A stretch of DNA of 64,000 bases from Actinomadura macra NBRC 14102 (GTDB taxonomy: Bacteria > Actinomycetota > Actinomycetes > Streptosporangiales > Streptosporangiaceae). A program made the position numbers and the translations under genes. Shown in pieces: positions 51,462 through 60,075 of this stretch. The DNA is taken from the NCBI RefSeq assembly GCF_001552215.1, contig NZ_BCQT01000011.1, positions 310,001 to 374,000 of the forward strand, given 5' to 3'. Position 1 is the first letter of the stretch; each line of letters begins with the position of its first letter. The notes below the pieces were generated by a model that did no database searches, was not told the DNA's origin, and saw only the letters and a program-made list of their open reading frames with translations.

Positions 51462-52910
51462 ATGATGCGGCGCGTCTCAACAGGAGCGATGGCACTGCTG
51501 CTCGCCGCGGGAGTGACCGGGGCCGGCGCCACAGCGGCGCAGGCGGCGGCCACTGCGCGTACGGACACTGCACGCACGGACACGGCCCTGGCGGGTCCGG
51601 CCCAGGCAGGCGACATCCTCGCCCAGCTCAAGGCCATCCCCGGTATGCAGGTGACGGAGAAGACCTCGACGTTGCCGGGCTACCGATGGTTCTGGCTCAA
51701 CTACCGCCAGCCGGTTGATCACCGCGACCCCAAGGGGAAGTGGTTCGAACAGCGGATCATGTTGCAGCACAAGTCCGCGGACCGGCCGATGGTGCTCTAC
51801 ACCAGCGGCTACAACACGCCGGAGACGATGTTCACCTCCGAGCCGACGTCGCTGATCGACGGCAACCAGATCTCCGTCGAGTACCGATACTTCACCCCGT
51901 CGCGTCCCGAACCGGCCGACTGGACCAAGGACACCATCTGGCAGGCCGCGACTGACGAGCACCGGCTGATCGGCGCACTGAAGAAGATCTACAAGGCCCG
52001 ATGGATCTCGACGGGGGCCAGCAAGGGCGGCATGACGGCCGTTTACCACAAGCGCTTCTACCCGCATGACGTCGACGGCAGCGTCGTCTACGTGGCGCCG
52101 AACGACGTCGACAACAAGGACGACCGGGCCTATGACCGGTTCTTCCGGACGGTCGGCACCGACCCCCAATGCCGCGCCCACGTCAAGGCGCTGGCACGCG
52201 AGTTCCTCAAGCGCCGCCCCGCGATGTTGTCGCGTTTCAAGGACGCGGCGGCCAAGAACGGCTGGACGTTCGACATCCTGCGGACACCCGACCGTGCGTT
52301 CGAGAACTCGGTGATGGACTACGAGTGGGCCTTCTGGCAGTACAGCCTGCAGTCCGACTGCCCGGCACTGCCCGCGGTGGACGCCTCCGACGACACGCTG
52401 TACGGGTCGCTCGACGCGATCTCCGGGCTGTCGTTCTACACCGACCAGGGCCTCGCGCCGTACATCCCGTACTTCTACCAGGCGGGCACACAGCTCGGCT
52501 GGCCGTCGCCGCAGTTCACGAACCTTCGTCCGCTGCTGCGCTACGAGAGCAGCTACCAGCCGCGCACCTATGTCCCGAGCGACATCCCCGTGCGGTTCGA
52601 CGGAGGCAAGGCGATGCGCGACATCGACGGCTGGGTCCGCGACCACGGTAGCCGCCTGCTGTTCGTGTACGGCGGGAACGACCCGTGGGGCTCCGAGCCG
52701 TTCCGGCTGGGCAAGGGCAGCCGCGACTCTGCCGTCCTCACCGCTCCCGGCATGAACCACAGCGGACGGCTGATCGCCAAGCTGTCCGACGAGGACAGGG
52801 TCGATGCCATCGCCGACCTCCAGCGCTGGGCGAACGTCACGCCCGGCGCGCGTGCGTTGACGACGCCCCCGGCCGACGACGTCCTCCAGCTTCAGCGCCC
52901 CCCGCTGTAG
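51462..52910 (+). CDS. Secreted S37-family tripeptidyl aminopeptidase-like serine peptidase
   Basis: This 482-residue exported protein has a signal peptide of about 34 residues (MMRRVSTGAMALLLAAGVTG, then ATAAQAA as cleavage zone). An S37-type alpha/beta hydrolase follows: LNYRQPVDHRDPKGKWFEQRI, VEYRYFTPSRPEPADW, the nucleophile Ser187 in STGASKGGMTAVY, and late Asp/His in VYGGNDPWGSEPF and APGMNHSG. Such peptidases release tripeptides in Streptomyces. GGAAGGGG precedes the ATG; ATG at 51465 is an equal alternative. Confidence 0.92.
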   Translation: MMRRVSTGAMALLLAAGVTGAGATAAQAAATARTDTARTDTALAGPAQAGDILAQLKAIPGMQVTEKTSTLPGYRWFWLNYRQPVDHRDPKGKWFEQRIMLQHKSADRPMVLYTSGYNTPETMFTSEPTSLIDGNQISVEYRYFTPSRPEPADWTKDTIWQAATDEHRLIGALKKIYKARWISTGASKGGMTAVYHKRFYPHDVDGSVVYVAPNDVDNKDDRAYDRFFRTVGTDPQCRAHVKALAREFLKRRPAMLSRFKDAAAKNGWTFDILRTPDRAFENSVMDYEWAFWQYSLQSDCPALPAVDASDDTLYGSLDAISGLSFYTDQGLAPYIPYFYQAGTQLGWPSPQFTNLRPLLRYESSYQPRTYVPSDIPVRFDGGKAMRDIDGWVRDHGSRLLFVYGGNDPWGSEPFRLGKGSRDSAVLTAPGMNHSGRLIAKLSDEDRVDAIADLQRWANVTPGARALTTPPADDVLQLQRPPL

Positions 52911-53024
52911 CGACCTCCGCCGCAGCGTTCGCGCTGTAGCGCCGGACCAGCGGCGCGCCGTCCGTGCGTAGACCCCTCGCACGGGTGGCGCGCCGCGCCC
53001 ATGGCCCGGCGCGGCGCACCGGAG

Positions 53025-54593
53025 TCACGGGGACGCGAGCCAGGCGGCGGCATTGCCGGGGAGCAGATCGCCGTACGGTGGGATGCTGGTCAGCAGCGGC
53101 CGTCCCGGCGGCAGCCGCACGGGGTTCTCGCCGCAGTTGAGCGCGCAGGTCAGCGGGCCGCGCCGGAGGAACAGCGCCGCCGCGGGGGAGTCGAGCCACT
53201 CCAGGTCGTCCGGAAGCCCCGGGACGAGGCGGCGCCGCAGGGCGAGAGCCGCGCGGTAGAACGTCAGCGTCGAGGACGGATCCCCCTCCTGCGCCTCCAC
53301 GGTCAGCGACGCCCATTCCGCCGGCATCGGCAGCCACGGCCGGACGCCGGCGAGCGAGAATCCGAACGGCTCGGACTTCCCGGACCAGGGGAGCGGCACG
53401 CGGCAGCCGTCCCGTCCGAGTTGCCCGCCGTCGCTGCGTTTGAAGATGGGGTCCTGGCGTGCCTCGTCCGGCAGATCCACCACTTCGGGGAGACCCAGTT
53501 CCTCGCCCTGGTACAGATACGCCGATCCCGGCAGCGCCAAGAGCAGCAGTAGCGCGGCCTTGGCGCGGGCCAGTTCGATCCCTGGAACCCCTTCCGGCTG
53601 CTCGTAACGCGTGATGTGGCGTATGGAATCGTGGCTGGACAGCACCCACGTGGGTGCGGCCCCGGTCGGTGCGACGGCCGTCACCGCGGCCTCCACCACG
53701 TCCCGGAACGCGGCCGCCGACCACGGTGCGAGCTGGAGATCGAACTGGAACACCTGGTGCAGTTCGTCCGGGCGCAGGTAGAGCGCGAGGTCGTCGGGGT
53801 CGTCGGTCCACACCTCGCCGATGGCCATGCGCTCGTCGTACTCGTCCAGGATGCGGCGCCAGCCCCGGTAGATCTCGTGGACCTCCGGACGGCTGTAGAC
53901 CGGACCGTTCGCCGTCCGCACGCCGCGTCCGGCCAGGTCGCGGTAGCAGTCCTCCTTCACCAGGCCGGCCGCGACGTCGATACGGAAGCCGTCCACGCCG
54001 CGATCCAGCCAGAACCGCAGGATGTCCTCGAACTCGTGCCGGACGTCGGGATTGCGCCAGTTGAGGTCGGGCTGCTCGGTCGCGTACAGGTGCAGGTACC
54101 ACTCGCCGTCGGGCAGCCGCGTCCAGGCGGGGCCGCCGAACGCCGACGGCCAGTCGTTCGGCGGATCCTCTTCACCGGGACCTTCTCCTGGCCTGCCGGG
54201 GCGGAAGATGTAGCGGTCTCGTGCAGGAGAGCCGGGCGGCGCGGCCACCGCCTTCCGGAACCACCGATGCCGGTCGGAGGTGTGGTTCGGCACGATGTCG
54301 ACGATCAGCCGCAACCCGTGGGCGTGCGCGTCCGCCACCAGCGCGTCGAAGTCGCCGAGGGTCCCGAACCGCGGGTCCACGTCGCGGTAGTCCGCGACGT
54401 CGTAGCCGCCGTCCGCGAGCGGGGACGGGTAGAACGGAGTGAGCCACAGCGCGTCCACGCCGAGGTCGCGCAGGTACCCGAGCCGGGACCGGATGCCCCG
54501 CAGGTCGCCCTCACCGTCCCCGCTGGAGTCGGCGAAGCCGCGGACGTAGATCTCGTACACGACGGCATCGCGCCACCAGGGGGTTCGTGTCAT
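53025..54593 (-). CDS. GH13 alpha-glucosidase/oligo-1,6-glucosidase-like hydrolase
   Basis: This 522-residue cytosolic GH13 enzyme starts WWRDAVVYEIYVRGFADSSG. Region I is DIVPNHTSD, the nucleophile is Asp206 in DGFRIDVA and the acid/base is Glu260 in AIGEVW. The transition-state Asp is in SSHDS (about residue 322), where a Ser stands at the usual Asn of the NHD motif. The C-terminal beta domain is complete and the protein ends at normal length. Its substrates should be short maltooligosaccharides or trehalose-like glucosides. It is followed on the same strand by nothing obviously related. Confidence 0.92.
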   Translation of the reverse strand: MTRTPWWRDAVVYEIYVRGFADSSGDGEGDLRGIRSRLGYLRDLGVDALWLTPFYPSPLADGGYDVADYRDVDPRFGTLGDFDALVADAHAHGLRLIVDIVPNHTSDRHRWFRKAVAAPPGSPARDRYIFRPGRPGEGPGEEDPPNDWPSAFGGPAWTRLPDGEWYLHLYATEQPDLNWRNPDVRHEFEDILRFWLDRGVDGFRIDVAAGLVKEDCYRDLAGRGVRTANGPVYSRPEVHEIYRGWRRILDEYDERMAIGEVWTDDPDDLALYLRPDELHQVFQFDLQLAPWSAAAFRDVVEAAVTAVAPTGAAPTWVLSSHDSIRHITRYEQPEGVPGIELARAKAALLLLLALPGSAYLYQGEELGLPEVVDLPDEARQDPIFKRSDGGQLGRDGCRVPLPWSGKSEPFGFSLAGVRPWLPMPAEWASLTVEAQEGDPSSTLTFYRAALALRRRLVPGLPDDLEWLDSPAAALFLRRGPLTCALNCGENPVRLPPGRPLLTSIPPYGDLLPGNAAAWLASP

Positions 54594-54611
54594 ACAGGGC
54601 GATCTACCCGA

Positions 54612-54995
54612 TTATGTCGGGGCGTTCACCATGCTGCGCGCGGCCATCGTGAAGTAGTCCCAGAGCATCTTCTCCAGCTGCTCGGGCAGCTCCAGTTCGT
54701 CCACGGCGACGCGCATGTGCCGCAGCCACGCCACCCGCTCGGCCTCGCCGATCACGAACGGCACGTGCCGCATCCGCAGCCGGGGATGGCCTCGCTGCTG
54801 GCTGTAGGTGTTCGGACCGCCCCAGTACTGGATGAGGAACAGCCGCAGCCGCTCCTCGGCCGGGCCGAGGTCCTCCTCGGGGTAGAGGGCGCGCAGGGTG
54901 GGGTCTTCAGCGACCCCCTGGTAGAAGCGGTGCACCAGCTTGTGGAACGTCTCCTCGCCGCCGACCGCTTCGTAAAAGGTCACCTGTTCAGTCAT
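54612..54995 (-). CDS. glbO: Group II truncated haemoglobin (GlbO-like)
   Basis: This 127-residue haem protein has FYEAVGGEETFHKLVHRFYQGVAEDP, then RLRLFLIQYWGGPNTYSQQRGHPRLRMRH (proximal His in RHVPF) and WLRHMRVAVDEL. The conserved Trp (G8 type) is in WLRHM, and Tyr (B10) in HRFYQG. Group II globins handle O2 or NO and are widespread in mycobacteria and other actinobacteria. It starts 18 nt upstream of the GH13 gene and could be co-transcribed. Confidence 0.95.
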   Translation of the reverse strand: MTEQVTFYEAVGGEETFHKLVHRFYQGVAEDPTLRALYPEEDLGPAEERLRLFLIQYWGGPNTYSQQRGHPRLRMRHVPFVIGEAERVAWLRHMRVAVDELELPEQLEKMLWDYFTMAARSMVNAPT

Positions 54996-55015
54996 GGCGC
55001 TCCCAGCCTATGTGA

Positions 55016-56032
55016 TCAGGCGGATGGGGCGGGGGTCGCGACGCTGACGCCCGCCTCGTCGAACGCGCGCTTGACCCGCTCACGCAGCTCGCGGGCGGCG
55101 TCGGCCTGCTTGCCCGGCGCGGTCTTCAGCACGACGCGGATCACCAGCGCGTCACCCGCGAGCGCCTGCACGCCCCAGACCGACGGCTTCTCCAGGATGA
55201 TGTCCTCCCAGGTGGGGGACTCGGCCATCGTGTCGGCGGCGCCCTGGAGGATCTCCTTGACCTTCTCGGTGTCCTCGTGGATGGCGACCGGGATGTCCAG
55301 GACGGCCCGGCCCCAGTTCTGCGACTCGTTCCCGACCTTCTTGATCTCCCCGTTGGGGACGTACCAGACGACGCCGTTGACGTCGCGCATCCGGGTGACA
55401 CGCAGGGTGACGGCCTCGACCGTCCCCTTGGCGCTGCCCACATCGATCACGTCGCCGACGCCGTACTGGTCCTCCAGCAGCATGAACAGCCCGGCGAGGA
55501 AGTCCCTGACGATGCTCTGCGCGCCGAACCCGACCGCGACGCCGATGACGCTCGCGCTGGCGAGGATCGGCGCCAGGTTGAGGCCGAGCGAGCCCAGGAT
55601 GCTGAACGCCGCCGTCCCCATGATCAGGATGGACGCGATGGAGCGCAGCACCGAGCCGAGTGTCTTGGCGCGCTGGGCGCGCCGCTGGTTGAGCAGGGCG
55701 GGACTGCCGTCGAAGACCGTCCGGGAGCGCTCCTTGACCTTCTCCGACATCGTGCCCTCGGCCATCCGCACGGTCACCTTGGTGATCATCCGGTGCGCGA
55801 CGTTCTTGACGATCAGCGCGAGCACGAAGGTGACGACGATCCAGGACATGGTCGCGAGGGGCTTGTCGAGCCAGGTCGAGTAGAACCTGGTGAAATCAGT
55901 GTTGTGTGAGACGTTCCACACCAGCCTGCACGCGGTAGTGGGCGTCCGGTCGGTTCCGGCGGACGCCTGGCATGCGGTTTCGACCGTCCCCTCCTGCGCC
56001 CAGGGCAGCGACGCGTGGAGAACGAGTGACAT
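55016..56032 (-). CDS. MscS-family mechanosensitive channel
   Basis: This 338-residue membrane protein has an N-terminal periplasmic leader and three transmembrane helices. TM3 carries the Gly/Ala pattern ASASVIGVAVGFGAQSIVRDFLAGLFML, then DQYGVGDVIDVGSAKGTVEAVTLRVTRMRDVNGVVWYVPNGEI, the MscS beta domain. The C-terminal alpha/beta domain is present. It protects against hypo-osmotic shock. The start at 56032 is preceded by no strong Shine-Dalgarno and may be too far upstream. Confidence 0.93.
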   Translation of the reverse strand: MSLVLHASLPWAQEGTVETACQASAGTDRTPTTACRLVWNVSHNTDFTRFYSTWLDKPLATMSWIVVTFVLALIVKNVAHRMITKVTVRMAEGTMSEKVKERSRTVFDGSPALLNQRRAQRAKTLGSVLRSIASILIMGTAAFSILGSLGLNLAPILASASVIGVAVGFGAQSIVRDFLAGLFMLLEDQYGVGDVIDVGSAKGTVEAVTLRVTRMRDVNGVVWYVPNGEIKKVGNESQNWGRAVLDIPVAIHEDTEKVKEILQGAADTMAESPTWEDIILEKPSVWGVQALAGDALVIRVVLKTAPGKQADAARELRERVKRAFDEAGVSVATPAPSA

Positions 56033-56185
56033 CGGACAGACCCTCCCCGGCCATTGTGGGTGTCACGACACCTCGCCGTGGACCCGCGGCGGGTACGAGC
56101 CCGATCGTAGGGGACGGTGACGACCGATTCGTACCACGCCAGGTGATGTGGCGTGACCTGGCCGGGGAGGGACTGGCCAGACGAA

Positions 56186-56241
56186 CGTGCCCCGCGGGCC
56201 GGTGGCTGCCGCGCCGTTCCGGCCACGGCCCGCGGGGCACG
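56186..56241 (-). terminator. Very strong hairpin terminator
   Basis: CGTGCCCCGCGGGCC (56186-56200) and GGCCCGCGGGGCACG (56227-56241) form a perfect 15-bp stem. On the minus strand it begins 7 nt beyond the stop codon of the gene at 56249-56680. Confidence 0.85.
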
Positions 56242-56248
56242 CCCGGCC

Positions 56249-56680
56249 CTAGGAGCGGCTCACCGGCCGCTCATGCCTCTCGCGCTTCACCGCTTCCCTG
56301 CCGAGCACGTCCCGGCCGTGGATCTCCCTGCCCAGGGGGTCTCTGCTCGGGGCCTGCCTGCCGTGCCCATCGCCGGCGAGGGGCTTCTTGCCGTGCGCTT
56401 CCCGGCGGAGCGGTTGCAGGACGTGCGCCAGCTTCAGGGCGGCGCCGCGCGGGTCGTCCACCCGGTGCATGCGCTCCCCCCATGACCACCAGAAGTAGTG
56501 GTCGAGCGACTCGGGTGCCGGTGCGCAGGTGACGTCCTCCGCGAGGCTCGCGGCCTCCGGGTTGACCACGCGCAGGAACACCGGTCCGGAGCGCGTCTGG
56601 ACGACGCGGGCGACGAGCCCCCGCGCACCCAGCTCGTGCTCCAGCTCCTCGAGGTAGCCGACGCGTCTGTCGCTGACCAC
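56249..56680 (-). CDS. Hypothetical protein with basic hydrophilic tail, 143 aa
   Basis: This unknown protein has an N-terminal half that looks folded (LEELEHELGARGLVARVVQTR, then VFLRVVNPEAASLAEDVTC, then YFWWSWGERMHRVDDP). Its C-terminal 50 residues are Arg/His/Gly/Lys-rich with GRE/GRD-like repeats. GTG at 56680 has a GGGGGTG site. It is divergent from the TPR regulator gene at 57103, an arrangement that suggests a regulated target. Confidence 0.65.
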   Translation of the reverse strand: MVSDRRVGYLEELEHELGARGLVARVVQTRSGPVFLRVVNPEAASLAEDVTCAPAPESLDHYFWWSWGERMHRVDDPRGAALKLAHVLQPLRREAHGKKPLAGDGHGRQAPSRDPLGREIHGRDVLGREAVKRERHERPVSRS

Positions 56681-57102
56681 CTTCGCACCCCCTCCGTCTG
56701 TCGCGCTGCGAGGACCGCTTGGCCGTTTCCCGTGAGGCCGTCCGTCTCCGCCGAGTCCGACAACTGATCAACTCTGCGGATCCGTCTTGTTACCCGCGGC
56801 GAGAATTGCAACTCTCACCGTCCGGGGTCAAGGGCGCCCCTGTCCGCCGGAGTACCGAATCACCCCACCTCAGGCAAAGGTTCCTCCCCCCGGGAGGAAG
56901 AATCTCTACTCTGGAGGTCGGGGACACATCCTTCGCCTGCGCACTTCACGGGAACCGCTTGGCCTGCACCTGTGCGAGGGTTACGCTGCGTGCGCGAGCA
57001 ATCATCTGTCGTGGCCATCAAATTACCGGTCGCCGTGGCAGGGACTCCGCCCCTTCCCCCGGGGAGGCGGTGCCCCGGCCCAGCGGTGAGGAGGCCGGAT
57101 CC
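56681..57102. other. 422-bp divergent intergenic region with inverted repeats
   Basis: No gene is supported here. Two inverted repeats stand out: the near-palindrome GAGAATTGCAACTCTC at 56801-56816 (one mismatched pair) and TTCCTCCC-ccc-GGGAGGAA at 56881-56899. The first is a candidate operator, the second a possible hairpin in the regulator's leader. Confidence 0.5.
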
Positions 57103-58752
57103 ATGTCGTCGGACCCCCCTCGGAAAGAGACGGACGTCGCCCGCAGGATCCGAGCGCACGGTCTGGCCCGAGGACGCTTCCCCGTGGACATCGCACACGA
57201 CATCCACGAACAATGCGCCCCCCTGTTCGGCACCAGCCGGGTGAAGGCACACCGCCTCGCCCACGGGGTCGCGCTGTCCGACATCGTGGCGCAGGTCAGG
57301 GCCCTGTACGAGGTCGACGGCAAGCCCGCCCCCAAGCTCGGGGAGACGCTGCTGTCGGCCTACGAGAGCGGGTACAAAAGACCCGGCCCCGAGTATCTGC
57401 ACTACCTCTGCGCCGTCTACCGGGTGGAACCCGACTCGCTCGGGTTCCGGAGCCCCTGCATCTGCGGCCGCGGCCACACGGTACGCCCGGGCGCCGCCAC
57501 CGTGCCCCTGCCGAGGGCACCGGAACGGCACCCCGCCCGCGAACCCGACGTCCCGCTCGTCGGATCCATCATCACCAGGGCCGAAGAACGGCCCTGGGTC
57601 ACCGTCAACGATCTGCGGGGCCCCGACCGCGCCGAGGGCCCCCTGTCCATTGATGTGGGAGAGGAGGACATCGTGCTTCGTAGAACCCTTCTGCAACTCT
57701 TGGCCGGAGCGGGCGTGGCGCTCGACGGTCAGTTCCTGGGGGCGGTCGACAACCTGCGACGCAAGATGGACGACACGCTGGTCGGCGCGACCGTCTCACC
57801 GACCATGCTCGACCAGTGGGAGGAGACGACCTACGGCTACGGCCAGCAGTATCAGGCCACCCCGTCCCTGCGGATGCTCTGCGACGTGCTGCTGGACTTC
57901 AGTGAAGTGCGGCGCATGTGCGACAAGCGCCAGCCGGTCGAACTCCAGGAACGGCTGTGCCGCATCGCGGCGCAGCTGTCCGGGCTGTCCGGCCTGATCA
58001 TGATCAATCTCGGCGACCACCGGCTCGCCCGGTCGTTCTTCCGTACCGCCCGCACCGCGGCGGACGAGACCGGCGACCGGCAACTGCGCGCCTGGGTGAC
58101 CGTCCGCGAGTCGCTGGTACCGATGTACTACGGCGACCCCCGGGAGGCGCTGCACCTGGCCCGCAAGGCGCAGGACCTCGCCGGCCGCACCCCCGGTGTG
58201 GCCGCGGCCATGGCACCCGCCGTGGAGGCGCGCGCCCTCGGCATGCTCGCCCTGCGCGGACGCGGCGACGCCGCGCCCAGCGCCCGCCGCGCCCTGGTGC
58301 GCGGCCGCTCCGTCTTCGACCAGCTGTCCAAGACCGACACCGGCGACCTGGTATTCGGCTTCACCGACCGGCAGATGGCCTTCTACGAGGGCGACACCTT
58401 CACCAACCTCGGCGACCACAAGCACGGCGACGAGGTCCTCAGCCACGCGCTGACCCTCTACTCCTCCACCGACCGTGTCGACCTCACCCTCGTGAGGCTC
58501 GACCGTGCGACGTGCAAACTGCACGCCGGACACCCGGAGGCGGCGCTGACGGCGGGCCAGGAGGCCATCCTCGACCTCCCGCCCGATCACCGCTCCGACA
58601 TCCTCGTCCACCGGGCCCGCCAGATCGGCGCCGCCGTCTCGGCCAAGCACGGCGACATCCCGGCGCTGAAGGGCTTCTACGAGGCGCTCGCGGGCCCCTG
58701 GATCACCAGCCCCGTCAACGACAGATCCGTCCCCCCGGCCGAACAGGTCTGA
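57103..58752 (+). CDS. Large XRE/TPR-type regulator (NsdA-like)
   Basis: This 549-residue protein has an N-terminal helical DNA-binding-like region (FGTSRVKAHRLAHGVALSDIV, ALYEVDGKPAPKLGETLLSAYESGYKRPGPEYL, residues about 35-115) that matches the XRE-like domain of actinomycete TPR regulators. A linker follows, then a long alpha-helical TPR region (about 185-540, ARSFFRTARTAADETGDRQLRAWVTVRESLV and repeats). Streptomyces NsdA, a negative regulator of sporulation and antibiotics, has this plan. The similarity is my recognition, not a computed match. GAGGAGG precedes the ATG. Confidence 0.78.
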   Translation: MSSDPPRKETDVARRIRAHGLARGRFPVDIAHDIHEQCAPLFGTSRVKAHRLAHGVALSDIVAQVRALYEVDGKPAPKLGETLLSAYESGYKRPGPEYLHYLCAVYRVEPDSLGFRSPCICGRGHTVRPGAATVPLPRAPERHPAREPDVPLVGSIITRAEERPWVTVNDLRGPDRAEGPLSIDVGEEDIVLRRTLLQLLAGAGVALDGQFLGAVDNLRRKMDDTLVGATVSPTMLDQWEETTYGYGQQYQATPSLRMLCDVLLDFSEVRRMCDKRQPVELQERLCRIAAQLSGLSGLIMINLGDHRLARSFFRTARTAADETGDRQLRAWVTVRESLVPMYYGDPREALHLARKAQDLAGRTPGVAAAMAPAVEARALGMLALRGRGDAAPSARRALVRGRSVFDQLSKTDTGDLVFGFTDRQMAFYEGDTFTNLGDHKHGDEVLSHALTLYSSTDRVDLTLVRLDRATCKLHAGHPEAALTAGQEAILDLPPDHRSDILVHRARQIGAAVSAKHGDIPALKGFYEALAGPWITSPVNDRSVPPAEQV

Positions 58753-58759
58753 CCGGGCC

Positions 58760-59404
58760 ATGGGACCAGCAGACGGCGCTCCCCGGCACGAACACACAAC
58801 GCCGGGGGGCGGCTACGGCGACGCCGAAAACAGTCCCCGGACACTCGTCCGAGTCAAGCGCGAGCCCCCCGAGTGGGCCTTCGCGGAACTCCGGCTGCGG
58901 CGCTACCAGGCAGCCGACCACGCCACCGTCCTCGCGCTGCACCGGGAAGGGCTCGCTCAGGTGGGCCTGCGCCCCGGCGACGGCGTCTACTACGACCACG
59001 ACTTCTTCCGGATGGAGGACATCTACCTGCGCAATGACGGCGAGTTCCTCGTCGCCGAGACCGGCGGTCAGATCGTCGCGATGGGCGGCCTGCGCCGCGC
59101 CGACCTCGTCCCCGGAGGCAGGGCCCGCGCATTCGGCGGCTACGCCCCCGGCACACCCGCCCTCGACGCCGTCGAAATGGTGCGGCTGCGCGTCCGTCCC
59201 ACCGTCCAGCGCCGAGGCTACGGCACCGCCGTCGTCCAGGCACTGGAGGAACGCGCCCGCGAATACGGCTACCGCATCCTTCGCGCCGACACCACCGATC
59301 TCCAAGCCCCGGCCCTCGCCCTCTACCAGAAGTTCGGCTGGACGGAGACCCGCCGCGAAGTGATCGGCGGCATCGTCAACATCTACATTGAAAAGGAGCT
59401 GTAA
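58760..59404 (+). CDS. GNAT acetyltransferase following the TPR regulator
   Basis: This 214-residue protein has LRLRRYQAADHATVLALHREGL, FFRMEDIYLRNDGEFLVAE, the acetyl-CoA loop VRPTVQRRGYGTAVVQALEERAREYGY and ALYQKFGWTETRRE. It begins 8 nt after the regulator stop, so it is probably co-transcribed. The first 40 residues are polar and probably disordered; an internal start is possible. The substrate is unknown. Confidence 0.85.
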   Translation: MGPADGAPRHEHTTPGGGYGDAENSPRTLVRVKREPPEWAFAELRLRRYQAADHATVLALHREGLAQVGLRPGDGVYYDHDFFRMEDIYLRNDGEFLVAETGGQIVAMGGLRRADLVPGGRARAFGGYAPGTPALDAVEMVRLRVRPTVQRRGYGTAVVQALEERAREYGYRILRADTTDLQAPALALYQKFGWTETRREVIGGIVNIYIEKEL

Positions 59405-59510
59405 TCCACCGGGGCCGGCTTCCTGAGAACCACCGGATCCCGGCCCCGGCACCATGAAGAACGGCAAATGCCGAGTGAGGCACGAATGTCCGCGGACGGC
59501 TCGCGCTGGA

Positions 59511-59978
59511 CTACACCAGATCCTTCGTCATGAACACGCGGTTGGTCTCCGGGCGAGCCGCGGGGATCTCGCCAAAGACACGCCAGCCATGTCTGAGATA
59601 GAAATCCGGAGCCTGAATCTTCATGGTGTAGAGCACGCCGGTGCGGCATCCGCGCCTGCGGCTCTCTTCCTCAGCCCGCCTCAAAACCTCGCCGCCGATG
59701 CCTGTACCTCGTAGCTCGGGCGGGAGATAGAACAAGTCCACGAACATCAGGCCCAACGAGGTCCGCCCCGTCAATCCGCCGACCACCCGCTTGGTCTGAG
59801 GGTCCCTGACGAGCACCGCGAGGGGGCGGCGATCATCAGTGCCCGACTCCTGAATGTTGAACCTGTTGAGCCCGTCTGAGATGACCGCGAGATCTTCAGC
59901 ATCAGGCTGGTCGGTAACGAAAACGGCGGACTCGCCTGCCTCGGAGAAGGCGGACACACGCATCGCTGGGTCTGTCAT
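59511..59978 (-). CDS. GNAT acetyltransferase, 155 aa
   Basis: This compact GNAT protein has VLVRDPQTKRVVGGLTGR, LFYLPPELRGTGIGGEVLRRAEEESRRRG (acetyl-CoA binding loop LRGTGIGGEV) and APDFYLRHGWRVFGE. The ATG at 59978 fits the homologous start MTDPAMRV; 60008 would add ten residues with two Cys. It is convergent with the GNAT gene at 58760. The substrate is unknown. Confidence 0.87.
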   Translation of the reverse strand: MTDPAMRVSAFSEAGESAVFVTDQPDAEDLAVISDGLNRFNIQESGTDDRRPLAVLVRDPQTKRVVGGLTGRTSLGLMFVDLFYLPPELRGTGIGGEVLRRAEEESRRRGCRTGVLYTMKIQAPDFYLRHGWRVFGEIPAARPETNRVFMTKDLV

Positions 59979-60075
59979 GGAACGACAGTAGCGGCAGGGG
60001 ACTGACAACGGCCCTGTGACCAGGGCTCGGTCACCTCACACCCACCCCACGCCAAGATCGTGATCCGCCGGGGTC

